Source of the DNA: Bacteroidota bacterium
Lineage (GTDB): Bacteria > Bacteroidota > Ignavibacteria > Kryptoniales > JAKASW01
Direction of reading: 5' to 3'
NCBI GenBank assembly: GCA_021794075.1
Contig: JAJYRM010000003.1
Location: 1 to 64,000 of the forward strand
Length of the DNA stretch: 64,000 nucleotides
Every line of letters starts with the position of its first letter. Position 1 is the stretch's first letter. The translations under genes were made by a program, and so were the position numbers. Under the pieces are notes generated by a model, which saw only the letters and a list, made by a program, of their open reading frames with translations, was not told where the DNA came from and searched no databases. Of this stretch, positions 54,692 to 63,353 are shown piece after piece.

Positions 54692-54722
54692 AGTAAAATC
54701 CCTTACCCCCTTTTGAAAGCGT

Positions 54723-55136
54723 TTACTCCAGCGGAAAAGGGTGCTTGAAGCCTCCGGGCGGCATGTTCATTGGGCGCTCGTGACCCTGGTGGCACGTATA
54801 GCACGTCGGCTTTTTCGCGTGCGGGAAGGAAAAATATGTCGTCCTGATCTGGAGAAGCATCTTCAGCATGACGCGCGCGATTCGCTTTTGCGGCTTCGCG
54901 TCACTCGCGAAATTGTGAGTATTGTGGCAGAAGGAGCAGTTGACGCCGAGACTCTGCTTGAACATATCCATCCAGCTCTTCAACTCCTTCTTTGTCTTCA
55001 CAAAGGTAAGTACCTGAAGATTTCTCCCCCAAGATGGTTTCGCTTCCTGCTTCGCGTATACGTTATTGTGTATTAAAAGGCTCCCGATTCCGACAGCGAC
55101 AAGGACAGGAAATACCAGCCAGTTCTTCTTAAGCAT
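54723..55136 (-). CDS. exported dihaem cytochrome c (CytoC_RC-like)
   Basis: 137 residues from ATG 55136, preceded by GGAG; the track begins at a GTG one codon earlier. An N-terminal hydrophobic segment (about 5-25) acts as signal or anchor. Two CxxCH motifs are present: C67-C70-H71 (CSFCH) and C112-C115-H116 (CYTCH). Between them, RIARVMLKMLLQI offers methionines as axial ligands, as in the family of photosynthetic reaction-centre cytochromes and their non-photosynthetic relatives. Probably a periplasmic electron carrier. A terminator follows, then the haem-motif barrel gene. Confidence 0.82.
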   Translation of the reverse strand: MLKKNWLVFPVLVAVGIGSLLIHNNVYAKQEAKPSWGRNLQVLTFVKTKKELKSWMDMFKQSLGVNCSFCHNTHNFASDAKPQKRIARVMLKMLLQIRTTYFSFPHAKKPTCYTCHQGHERPMNMPPGGFKHPFPLE

Positions 55137-55189
55137 CACGGCTCCATTTTCAAATATTAACAGGGAGATGAAGCTTAAAGGTTCCTCAT

Positions 55190-56548
55190 TCAGAAAGAGA
55201 AATTAAACATGACACGCGGCTCGATTCTCTTCTGAACCTGGTAGCCACCGCTGACCGGAATGAACGTCCAGTAATAATTGAAACCGACAGTCATGAACGG
55301 GTACGGTTTGTAACCGAAGAAAGCGTAGAGAAGCGAGCGCTTATCGAGCTGGAACGCATCCTTGAAGCTCTGGATTCCCCATCTATCGTATCCCGCACTG
55401 AAAGCGATCATCGGGACGAGGTTCGGGAAGCGAGTCTCAAGGTGAAGCAATCCTCCGTTCGGGTCATGATCGATTCCCCTGTATCCGCCGACGATCTGGA
55501 ATTGCTGGAGGACCGCCACAGTGATCTGACCGTACCACCCCTGACCACCAGGAGTGTTGGCCAGCTGTGTCGCCTGGCTGAAGTAGCCGGTGTCGTTCGG
55601 AACATAGCGGTTGAGTTCGTAGAATTGGTTGAAATACTCTGGAATGAACTGGCGTCCGATCCATTGGTGTTCAAGTTTGATAGAAGCTTTTGCGAGACCG
55701 AGCCCGTTGAAGTTGAAAAGTATTCCTGCCGCGGAGCCGTGACCGAAATGGTTTATCTGTGCGTAATCGTAATATAGGTCCGCATCTGCAAATGGAATGC
55801 GTAACACCGGTAAACCGGCATCAAAGCCGTACTCCGACAGACGTCCGGTGTTTTCTATGGAATATGGTGATTGTGCGGGACCCGGTGGGAGCGACGGATT
55901 GGGTTCTACAAGGTGATTCACTTCAACCAGACCCGAATTCTTGTTCTGATCGGTCACGTATGTCGCGCCAAGCTCAAAACCTCCTATAATGGGGATTTCT
56001 CCCAAGGTTGTGAACCTTAACGGCCTCACGTAGAATCTTCCTCCGATGACTCCGGGCTGATTGAAGTTGCCATACATCGTTTCAAAGCCGAATTTGTTGA
56101 AGTCTAGATCGAGTTCAGCCCCAATGGTCCTATTGTCATAGCTCGGACTGTTGTTGTAGTCGTACACTATGAATCCATGTCCGAGAGTTGCCATGTCCAT
56201 TTGCCCAACTTTCGCAAAGACGGGGTCGTGTTTCTGTCCCCAGCTTATGTACCTTATGATCTTCCTGTACGCGCCGCCCGACCAGTCGGCCTTCCTTATT
56301 TTGCCTGTGTTAGTCGAGATGCGCATGGTAAGGTCGAGACCAATGCCGAGTTTTCCGAATTGTAGGTCAGGCATGACGCCAATCATGTAGTAAGGTACCG
56401 TCTGACCGTTTTCGTTAATCCAGGAAATTCCGAGCCCGCCAGCCACCTGGCTCTCACCCGGTGCCAGCAGCGGCGTTGGATAATTCTGAGCGAACAGTGC
56501 GGAGACTGAAATAAGAGTTATTGCAATTATAGTAATCGTTGCCTTCAT
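55190..56548 (-). CDS. outer-membrane beta-barrel protein
   Basis: 452 residues from ATG 56548, with GAGG 7 bases upstream; the track start is 4 codons earlier. The signal peptide is MKATITIIAITLISVSALFAQ. Strands follow (GGLGISWINENGQTVPYYMIGVMPDLQFGKLGIGLDLTMRI in part), ending in VMFNFSF with a final Phe. This layout is that of an outer-membrane channel. I do not recognise a specific family. It is next to the cytochrome and haem-motif barrel genes on the same strand, and 15 bases beyond the spmB stop. Confidence 0.65.
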   Translation of the reverse strand: MKATITIIAITLISVSALFAQNYPTPLLAPGESQVAGGLGISWINENGQTVPYYMIGVMPDLQFGKLGIGLDLTMRISTNTGKIRKADWSGGAYRKIIRYISWGQKHDPVFAKVGQMDMATLGHGFIVYDYNNSPSYDNRTIGAELDLDFNKFGFETMYGNFNQPGVIGGRFYVRPLRFTTLGEIPIIGGFELGATYVTDQNKNSGLVEVNHLVEPNPSLPPGPAQSPYSIENTGRLSEYGFDAGLPVLRIPFADADLYYDYAQINHFGHGSAAGILFNFNGLGLAKASIKLEHQWIGRQFIPEYFNQFYELNRYVPNDTGYFSQATQLANTPGGQGWYGQITVAVLQQFQIVGGYRGIDHDPNGGLLHLETRFPNLVPMIAFSAGYDRWGIQSFKDAFQLDKRSLLYAFFGYKPYPFMTVGFNYYWTFIPVSGGYQVQKRIEPRVMFNFSF

Positions 56549-56563
56549 TTGTATCCTCATTAA

Positions 56564-57100
56564 TTAACCGAAAAGAATTCGGCAGATCATCAGAGCCCCC
56601 AGCATCCCGACGGCATCCGCGATCAAACCGGCCGCCACTGCGTGTCGTGTCCTGTAAATGTTCACCGAACCGAAGTAGACGGCAAGAACATAGAAAGTCG
56701 TTTCGCTGCTTCCATACATCGTTGAGACAAGTATTCCAATGAACGAATCGGGTCCATATTTCTTCATAATATCTGCCATGAGGCCAAGTGAGCCGCTCCC
56801 CGTAAGAGGACGGAGCAGGGCCATCGGGACAACTTGCGGCGGCATCCCAATCAGGTTTGCGATTGGGGAGAGAAGTTTCACAAGTATCTCCATCGCTCCG
56901 CTTGCCCTGAATATTCCTATCGCGACCAGCATAGCCACCAGATAAGGTATAATCTTGACTGCCACCTCAAAGCCGCCTTTTGCGCCCGCAACAAACGATT
57001 CGTAGACTGGAACCTTCTTCCTGGCGGCATAAGCCACAAACGCCGCTATGATAAGAGGTATAGCCACTATCGACAGAGCCTGCAGGATATCTTTTATCAA
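56564..57100 (-). CDS. spmB: SpmB-like nucleoside-recognition (Gate) membrane protein
   Basis: 178 residues with four or five membrane segments. The Gate-domain pattern is seen in KIIPYLVAMLVAIGIFRASGAM, PMALLRPLTGSGSLGLM and STMYGSSETTFYVLAVYFG. SpmB was named in Bacillus sporulation, but the family is widespread in non-spore-formers, where it is thought to act in transport across the inner membrane. ATG overlaps the spmA stop by 4 bases. The length is normal. Confidence 0.88.
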   Translation of the reverse strand: MIKDILQALSIVAIPLIIAAFVAYAARKKVPVYESFVAGAKGGFEVAVKIIPYLVAMLVAIGIFRASGAMEILVKLLSPIANLIGMPPQVVPMALLRPLTGSGSLGLMADIMKKYGPDSFIGILVSTMYGSSETTFYVLAVYFGSVNIYRTRHAVAAGLIADAVGMLGALMICRILFG

Positions 57101-58053
57101 TTTGAACCTCCGGATTCCGGCGTGCTGTCGTCAGGTTGGTCCTTGATCCTGTATATTTTCAATCTTTGGAGAATTTTAGCTGCAGCTATGCCCGCAATAG
57201 TAGCCAGACCAGCCCCAAAGAAAGATGTCATTAGGATAATCGTCGGATCTTTGGAGCCGAGGGCCGCGCGTATCGCAATTGCCGTCGCCGGTATGAGAGT
57301 CAGTCCCGCGGTGTTGATCGCTAGGAAAGTAATCATGGCGTTGGTGGCAGTTCCTTTGTGTGGGTTCAGACTTTCGAGATGCTCCATTGCTTTCAGGCCG
57401 AGGGGAGTGGCGGCATTATTCAACCCCAGCATGTTCGCTGCCATGTTCATGATCATCGCGCCTATTGCGGGATGATCCGGAGGAATGTCCGGAAAGACTC
57501 TTACCATGACCGGCTTCAATATGCGGGCGATAATTTTTATCATTCCGCTATCCTCAGCAAGCTTCATTATGCCGAGCCAGAAAGCCATTACTCCGATCAA
57601 TCCCAGGGAGATCTTTACGGCGAGCTCGCTATAGCTTATGACGGCGTCGAGGACAGCTTTGGTCTTCACAAGCGAAGTTGTCGGCAAGAGTATGGTCATC
57701 TCGCTGCCTTGGCGGGAGAGAACCTTTGCTGTTATCTGTTTAGAATTGTCATCGGTCTTTGCTACTGTCTTCCAAATCTCCGGTGACTCCTCATCGGTGG
57801 ATATATTAATGGAATTTCCCGCTAATGCGGCCCGATAGCTGATCGTATCTGGATAGTCGATCTGTACTCCGTAGAACTTATCGTAATATTCGCGTGAGTA
57901 AGAAATTGTCCCGGTCCCAACTCCCGTGCTGTCGTATTGAAGCTCGAATGGCTCTCCGTTTTTATACCGGTTCGTCGACGCGTCATAAATGTCTGTCGAT
58001 GCGGCAGCGAGCACACCTATCAGGACAAGCCCTATCCAGACATAGTTAAGCAT
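57097..58053 (-). CDS. spmA: SpmA-like membrane protein with periplasmic insertion
   Basis: 318 residues against about 195 for typical SpmA. The first membrane helix (MLNYVWIGLVLIGVLAAA) is followed by about 110 soluble residues (STDIYDASTNRYKNGEPFEL to VLDAVISYS), presumably outside the cytoplasm, and then the usual membrane domain: GMIKIIARILKPVMVRVFPD, MIMNMAANMLGLNNAATPLG, NAMITFLAINTAGLTLIP. It is the first gene of spmA-spmB. Sporulation is unlikely from context. Confidence 0.85.
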   Translation of the reverse strand: MLNYVWIGLVLIGVLAAASTDIYDASTNRYKNGEPFELQYDSTGVGTGTISYSREYYDKFYGVQIDYPDTISYRAALAGNSINISTDEESPEIWKTVAKTDDNSKQITAKVLSRQGSEMTILLPTTSLVKTKAVLDAVISYSELAVKISLGLIGVMAFWLGIMKLAEDSGMIKIIARILKPVMVRVFPDIPPDHPAIGAMIMNMAANMLGLNNAATPLGLKAMEHLESLNPHKGTATNAMITFLAINTAGLTLIPATAIAIRAALGSKDPTIILMTSFFGAGLATIAGIAAAKILQRLKIYRIKDQPDDSTPESGGSN

Positions 58054-58397
58054 TAATCTACCTTTTTGGCTCTCGAGTTTTCAGCAATCAGATCCATATG
58101 GGCTAATGTAATCCGTGACACTTCACCGAGTTTGGTCGAATTAAGGACGCTTGCTAAACAACTTAAAGATAGTCTCATAAGTTTGATAAATACGATAGGT
58201 TAAATATAGGGGCAAGGGCGATGCATTTCAACTTCTCAACGACATATTGAGAATTTGACAGATAAGAAAAGGAGATGGGAAACGCCATAAGTTGTCAAAA
58301 GGCTCACGCGGGAATTAGGGGTACAAGGACGGATTTATCTTAAGGTGCTTTACGCGGACAATTTTGGGTGGTGAAAATGGAGGAGGGATAAACCTAA
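58054..58397. other. intergenic region upstream of spmA
   Basis: About 340 bases between the spmA start and the hairpin beyond leuB. I find no tRNA, riboswitch or convincing ORF. It should hold the promoter for spmA on the minus strand, but no clear -35/-10 pair stands out. Confidence 0.4.
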
Positions 58398-58447
58398 ATC
58401 GCAAGGATGGGCGGAGGCTGGCGCCTCTGCCCATCGACCCTTGCGAT
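58398..58447 (-). terminator. long imperfect hairpin after leuB
   Basis: ATCGCAAGG pairs with CCTTGCGAT, and inside it ATGGGCGGAGGC pairs with GCCTCTGCCCAT (one G-U), giving 21 pairs with a one-sided 4-base bulge. It begins 10 bases after the leuB stop. No T-run follows, so it may be a transcript-end stabiliser or a palindromic repeat rather than a standard terminator. Confidence 0.55.
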
Positions 58448-58456
58448 CAGAGTTCT

Positions 58457-59524
58457 TTAAAGAGCGTTCTCAACCATACGGCCCATCTCTTCAGTAGAGA
58501 GGACGTTCTGGCCAGCGGTGGCGATGTCAGCGGTGCGGTATCCTTCGCCGAGGACTTTTTCGACGGCGTGGAATATCTTTCTCGACAGTTCTTTCTGCTT
58601 CAGTGAATACTCCAAAAGCATCGCCGCTGAGAGAATGCTGGCTATTGGGTTCGCGAGTCCTTTGCCCGCGATGTCTGGCGCGCTGCCATGTACCGGTTCA
58701 TACAGTGCGTGTTCCTCGCCGACGCTCGCCGAGGGAAGCATGCCTATCGAGCCGGTAAGCATCGAAGCTTCATCACTCAATATATCGCCGAACATATTCT
58801 CTGTCAGGATGACGTCGAAGTTCTTTGGGTTTCTCACAAGCTGCATCGACGCGTTATCTACGTACATGTGATCGAGCTGAATGTCAGGGTAATCTTTCTT
58901 CTGCATCCCGCTCACGACTTCGCGCCATAACATGGAGGTGTGAAGGATGTTTGCCTTATCGACGGATGTGACTTTCTTTTTCCTGGTCTTTGCCAGCTTG
59001 AAGGCTGTGTGGGCTATGCGTTCGATCTCAGGGACTGTATAGGTCATCGTGTTGATACCGCGCCGAGTGCCGTTTTCTTCAACTATGCCCGCGGGTCTTC
59101 CGAAATAGATGCCGCCGGTCAACTCTCTGATCACGACGATGTCGATCCCTTTCACCACTTCGGGCTTAAGCGACGAAGCGTTCAATAGGGCGTCGAATAG
59201 GATTGCCGGCCTGATGTTAGCGTAAAGCTCCAGCCCTTTTCGCAGGCCAAGCAGAGCCTGCTCCGGCTTCATCTCATAGGGAAGTGTGTCCCATTTCGGA
59301 CCGCCGACAGCCCCGAGAAGCACCGCATCGCTTGCAAGCGCCGCCTTTAACGTCGCTTCGGGAAGGGGTTTGCCGTCGGTGTCGATTGCGATCCCTCCGG
59401 CCCTCAGTTCTGTGAATTCAAATTGTTCATTTAGAATCTGTGACGCTTTCTTCAGTATTCTTACGGCCTGCGACGTAACTTCTGTTCCGATGCCGTCTCC
59501 AGGAATAACTGCGATCTTAAACAT
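58457..59524 (-). CDS. leuB: 3-isopropylmalate dehydrogenase LeuB
   Basis: Oxidises and decarboxylates 3-isopropylmalate with NAD. 355 residues. [21 protein letters not shown] opens the protein; [12 protein letters not shown], the Lys/Asp region [17 protein letters not shown] and [14 protein letters not shown] are the family's substrate- and metal-binding segments. The start overlaps the leuD stop by 8 bases. Last gene of the leucine operon. Confidence 0.95.
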   Translation of the reverse strand: MFKIAVIPGDGIGTEVTSQAVRILKKASQILNEQFEFTELRAGGIAIDTDGKPLPEATLKAALASDAVLLGAVGGPKWDTLPYEMKPEQALLGLRKGLELYANIRPAILFDALLNASSLKPEVVKGIDIVVIRELTGGIYFGRPAGIVEENGTRRGINTMTYTVPEIERIAHTAFKLAKTRKKKVTSVDKANILHTSMLWREVVSGMQKKDYPDIQLDHMYVDNASMQLVRNPKNFDVILTENMFGDILSDEASMLTGSIGMLPSASVGEEHALYEPVHGSAPDIAGKGLANPIASILSAAMLLEYSLKQKELSRKIFHAVEKVLGEGYRTADIATAGQNVLSTEEMGRMVENAL

Positions 59525-60101
59525 TTGCCTCCGCCTTCGGTTTGATCATGCCGATCTTGCGGGCGTAAGCGAAGAGACCTCCTGCATTTATTATGTCTGC
59601 CGCGTCGCCAAGCGGACGAAGCTCAAAAGTCTTGCCGGTGGTTTTGTTCGTGATCTTGTTCGCGTCAAGTTCTATTTCCACCTTATCACCGGTTGAAAAC
59701 GATTTAAAGATATTCTCCACTGATTCGAGAGGCTTTAGGAAGCCGCCGTCGACGGAGTTGCGGTAGAATATCCGCGCGTATGTTTGCGCGATGACCGCCT
59801 TCACGCCTGCGATTTGGAGAGCGAGCGGCGCGTGTTCTCTCGAAGATCCGCAACCGAAGTTTTTTCCTCCGACAATGATGGGGAATTCAGATTCGAACTC
59901 GCCTTCCTTGACGAATTTCACGCCGCCTTTTGGAAGGCCTGATTTGTCCTCGGGTACTCCGCTCATCGCGTATTTCCCGTACAGCTTGCGTTCCTCCGGG
60001 GAATGCGTGTCGTAGACCAAATGTTTTGCCGGTATGATCTGATCCGTGTCCACGTTATCGCCGACAACGTAGACAGTACCGGTTATTTTATTCTGTGACA
60101 T
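59517..60101 (-). CDS. leuD: 3-isopropylmalate dehydratase small subunit LeuD
   Basis: 194 residues. [14 protein letters not shown] and [20 protein letters not shown] are the small-subunit (aconitase swivel domain) signatures. It has the archaeal/bacterial short type, matching the LeuC type encoded upstream. It overlaps leuB by 8 bases and follows leuC by 66 bases. Confidence 0.95.
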   Translation of the reverse strand: MSQNKITGTVYVVGDNVDTDQIIPAKHLVYDTHSPEERKLYGKYAMSGVPEDKSGLPKGGVKFVKEGEFESEFPIIVGGKNFGCGSSREHAPLALQIAGVKAVIAQTYARIFYRNSVDGGFLKPLESVENIFKSFSTGDKVEIELDANKITNKTTGKTFELRPLGDAADIINAGGLFAYARKIGMIKPKAEANV

Positions 60102-60167
60102 CTTCTGTCAATCTCCTGATTTCTGCTGATTCTTATTCGTTCGACTTGATGGTTTACGATTCCACGA

Positions 60168-61466
60168 CTACGCGAGGTACTTCCGCGGATCCGTGATTTT
60201 TCCGGTCAGCGCCGTAGCGGCAGCTGTCAACGGAGATGCGAGATAAACTTGTCCTTTCTTCGACCCCATTCTTCCGGGGAAGTTGCGGTTCGTAGTTGAA
60301 ACGCATATCTCCTCACCGTTTATCCGGCCGAAGGTGTCTTCTGGTCCGCCAAGGCAGGCTCCGCAGCTTGCGTGGCCTATCCTGCATCCGGCTTCCTTGA
60401 AGATTTGAAGAAGAGTCTTGCCGCCGATCTTTTCTTTCTCCAGACCTTTTTCAACGTCGGTTGTAGCGGGGACGATAAAAGTGTCGACCGCGGTCTTCCT
60501 TCCGTTGAGAATCTTCGCCGCGGCCTGAAAGTCCACGAGCTTTCCGCCTGTGCATGAGCCGATATAGACTCTGTCAACTTTGACATCGGAAAGTTTCTCT
60601 GCTGCCTCGACATTTTCCGGGGAATGCGGCTTCGCGACGAGCGGGACGATTTTTGACGCATCGTATTTCAGCTCAGACGCGAACTTTGCGTCTGAATCGT
60701 TCTGCACCGGCTTATAGGGCTTGTTGCTTCTCGCCTTGACGTATCTTTCAGTCTCCTCGTCAGGGGCGATGACGCCGTTCTTTCCGCCTGCCTCGATCAC
60801 CATATTGCAGAGTGTCATTCGTTCTTCAATGTTCAGACTGTGAACAGCCTCGCCGGCGAATTCCATCGCGGCGTACGAGGCGCCGTCAACTCCGATGTCT
60901 CCGATGATTCTCAGTATAAGGTCCTTTGCCATCAAATAGTCGGGCAACTTGCCGTTGAAGACGAATCGCATAGTCTGCGGGACCTTGACCCACAGCTTGC
61001 CCGTGCCGAGAATGAATGCGGCATCGGTGTTGCCGATGCCAGTCGCAAACTCGCCGAACGCTCCCGCCGTGCAGGTATGCGAGTCCGTGCCGAAAAGGAC
61101 TTCGCCCGGTCTCGTGTAGCCCTCTTCGGGGAGCGCCACGTGACACACGCCCTTGTAGTCGGGAGTACCTACGTCATAGAAGTTCTCTATCTGCTGGTCC
61201 TTCACGAAGTCTCTGAGGAAAACCACGTTGCGTTTCGCGTGCTGGTCTTCGGTGAAAATATAGTGATCCGGGATCACAACGACTTTGTTCCGATCCCATA
61301 TCTTTGCGTCCGCTCCGAATTCCTTCCTGAATATCGAGATAGTGCCCGGCCCGGTGACGTCGTGAGTCATGAGGACGTCGACGTCGATCCATACGTTCTC
61401 GCCCGGCACAACCTTATCCTTTCCAGAATGGCTGGCAAGTATCTTTTCGGTGATTGTCATTCCCAT
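60168..61466 (-). CDS. leuC: 3-isopropylmalate dehydratase large subunit LeuC
   Basis: Binds the 4Fe-4S cluster of isopropylmalate isomerase. 432 residues, the short homoaconitase-like type. LFGTDSHTCTAGAFGEFATG, YIGSCTGGKLVDF and HASCGACLGG contain the three cluster cysteines. The ATG at 61466 is followed two codons later by another ATG that could serve as start. Confidence 0.95.
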   Translation of the reverse strand: MGMTITEKILASHSGKDKVVPGENVWIDVDVLMTHDVTGPGTISIFRKEFGADAKIWDRNKVVVIPDHYIFTEDQHAKRNVVFLRDFVKDQQIENFYDVGTPDYKGVCHVALPEEGYTRPGEVLFGTDSHTCTAGAFGEFATGIGNTDAAFILGTGKLWVKVPQTMRFVFNGKLPDYLMAKDLILRIIGDIGVDGASYAAMEFAGEAVHSLNIEERMTLCNMVIEAGGKNGVIAPDEETERYVKARSNKPYKPVQNDSDAKFASELKYDASKIVPLVAKPHSPENVEAAEKLSDVKVDRVYIGSCTGGKLVDFQAAAKILNGRKTAVDTFIVPATTDVEKGLEKEKIGGKTLLQIFKEAGCRIGHASCGACLGGPEDTFGRINGEEICVSTTNRNFPGRMGSKKGQVYLASPLTAAATALTGKITDPRKYLA

Positions 61467-61543
61467 TTTAAGAATCTCTCTCTGATTTTGCGCTTCTTTG
61501 TAATGTCCGTTAGTAATAAGAATTTAACCAAATAATGCCTGAA

Positions 61544-63103
61544 TTACACGGCGTTCGCTTGTTTCTTGATGGCGGGGTCTTCCGCCGACTTTGCTGATTT
61601 TGCTGAGATTGCCCGGTTAACTGCCTGTAAGTACGCCTCGACACTTCCCGTTACGATGTCCGTGCTTGCGGCGTGGCCTGTGAATATCACATCGTTGAAG
61701 ATGACCTTAACGACTACTTCTCCGACAGCGTCTCCGCCCCACGTAACCGACTTGATGTTGTAGTCGGTAAGTTGTCCGTTCATCTTGGTAATTCTCTCGA
61801 TGGCGTTGTAAGCCGCGTCGACGGGGCCGTCTCCGGTCGCGGAGTCGACGAAAGTCTCTTTGCCGTCGCTCAACTCGACTACCGCCGTCGATTTCACTCC
61901 GGTGCCGGTCATCACCTGCAAGCTCGACAGCGTGAAGCTGGTCTCGTCGTTATCGAACTTGTTATTCAAGATGGCCACCAGGTCCTCGTCGAGGATCTCT
62001 TTCTTCTTGTCAGCGAGCTGCGTGAACTCGGTGTAAACGTTGTTGAGCTCTTCCGGATTCAATGAGTAGCCAAGCTCCTCAAACCTCTTCTTGAGAGCAT
62101 GTCTTCCTGAATGCTTACCGAGAACCAGCGTCGAATGTTTTATGCCGACAGATTCCGGAGTCATAATCTCGTATGTCATCCTGCTCTTTATGATGCCGTC
62201 CTGATGGATCCCGGCCTCGTGGGAGAAGGCGTTTGCTCCGACTATCGCTTTATTTCGCTGTACCATCATCCCCGTGAGAGTCGAGAGGAGGCGGCTTGAT
62301 TTGTAAATCTCTTCAGCTTTCACGTCGGTATGAAAGGGGAGAGCGTCCGGACGCGTCTTAAGCGCCATGACAAATTCTTCCAGCGACGCGTTTCCGGCGC
62401 GTTCGCCGATGCCGTTGATGGTGCATTCAATCTGTCTCGCTCCATTCACAACGGCAGCGATGGAATTGGACACAGCGAGGCCGAGGTCGTTATGGCAGTG
62501 AGTGCTGAGAACTGCCTTCCCGATGTTCTTAACGCGACCTCGTATGATACTGATCATCGTGCCGTAGTCTTGCGGCAGCGCGTATCCAACGGTGTCGGGG
62601 AGATTGATTGTCGTAGCGCCGGCATTGATGACTGCCTCAATTATCTGGCAGAGATAGTCGATGTCGCTTCTGCTCGCGTCTTCGCAGCTGAACTCGATGT
62701 CGTTAGTGAGCTTCTTAGCATAAGCTACGGCGTTGATCGATTGTTCGAGGACCTGCTCGCGTGTCTTGTTGAGCTTGTGCTTGAGATGGATGTCGCTCGT
62801 CGCTATGAATACATGGATGCGCGGCTTGGCGGCGTACTGCAGCGCCTCGAAGGCGCGGTCTATGTCGAGAGTCGTTGCCCTGCAAAGGCCCGCGATTGTG
62901 CAGCCCTTGATGGTTTTCGAAATTTCGCGGACCGCCTCAAAGTCCCCGTCCGATGCAATAGGAAAACCAGCCTCTATGATGTCAACGTTGAGGGCCTCAA
63001 GCTGTCTCGCCATCTTCATCTTCTCTTGCGTGTTCATGCTGCATCCGGGGGATTGCTCGCCGTCTCGCAGCGTGGTGTCGAAAATATATATCTTGTCGCT
63101 CAT
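61544..63103 (-). CDS. leuA: 2-isopropylmalate synthase LeuA
   Basis: Condenses acetyl-CoA with 2-oxoisovalerate. 519 residues. [19 protein letters not shown] is the HMGL-like active-site start; [16 protein letters not shown] carries the metal-binding histidines. The C-terminal LeuA dimer domain ([21 protein letters not shown]) provides leucine feedback in the family. GGGAGAGAGAAG precedes the ATG. It starts 19 bases after the small ferritin-like gene. Confidence 0.95.
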   Translation of the reverse strand: MSDKIYIFDTTLRDGEQSPGCSMNTQEKMKMARQLEALNVDIIEAGFPIASDGDFEAVREISKTIKGCTIAGLCRATTLDIDRAFEALQYAAKPRIHVFIATSDIHLKHKLNKTREQVLEQSINAVAYAKKLTNDIEFSCEDASRSDIDYLCQIIEAVINAGATTINLPDTVGYALPQDYGTMISIIRGRVKNIGKAVLSTHCHNDLGLAVSNSIAAVVNGARQIECTINGIGERAGNASLEEFVMALKTRPDALPFHTDVKAEEIYKSSRLLSTLTGMMVQRNKAIVGANAFSHEAGIHQDGIIKSRMTYEIMTPESVGIKHSTLVLGKHSGRHALKKRFEELGYSLNPEELNNVYTEFTQLADKKKEILDEDLVAILNNKFDNDETSFTLSSLQVMTGTGVKSTAVVELSDGKETFVDSATGDGPVDAAYNAIERITKMNGQLTDYNIKSVTWGGDAVGEVVVKVIFNDVIFTGHAASTDIVTGSVEAYLQAVNRAISAKSAKSAEDPAIKKQANAV

Positions 63104-63122
63104 CTTCTCTCTCCCTATGGTC

Positions 63123-63353
63123 CTACTGAAACATGCTGTTAATTGCGTCGGTAATGTCGTTATTTGCCTTGAGCTGGCGGAGATGTTTTTCGATCTGAAG
63201 GTAGTGCTCGTATTTCTGGCTTGCCAGAGAGCGGAACAATTTCTTCGTCTCAGCGTCGTCAGAAACCTCAGCGTGATCGTTATACCGCCTTATCGTCTCC
63301 ATTTCGTTGTTTAAAGCCTTTTCAAGTAACTCGATACGTGTCTGGGCATTCAT
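63123..63353 (-). CDS. small ferritin-like (helical hairpin) protein
   Basis: 76 residues. ATG overlaps the cimA stop by 4 bases, which supports translation. The sequence is two amphipathic helices: [20 protein letters not shown] with E and Y spaced as in ferritin-like first helices, and [21 protein letters not shown] with E/H residues in the second. This is half of a rubrerythrin-type four-helix bundle, so a functional form would have to be a dimer, as in encapsulated ferritin-like proteins; the canonical ExxH is not clean. Family assignment is tentative. It is unusual in a leucine/isoleucine operon. Confidence 0.55.
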   Translation of the reverse strand: MNAQTRIELLEKALNNEMETIRRYNDHAEVSDDAETKKLFRSLASQKYEHYLQIEKHLRQLKANNDITDAINSMFQ

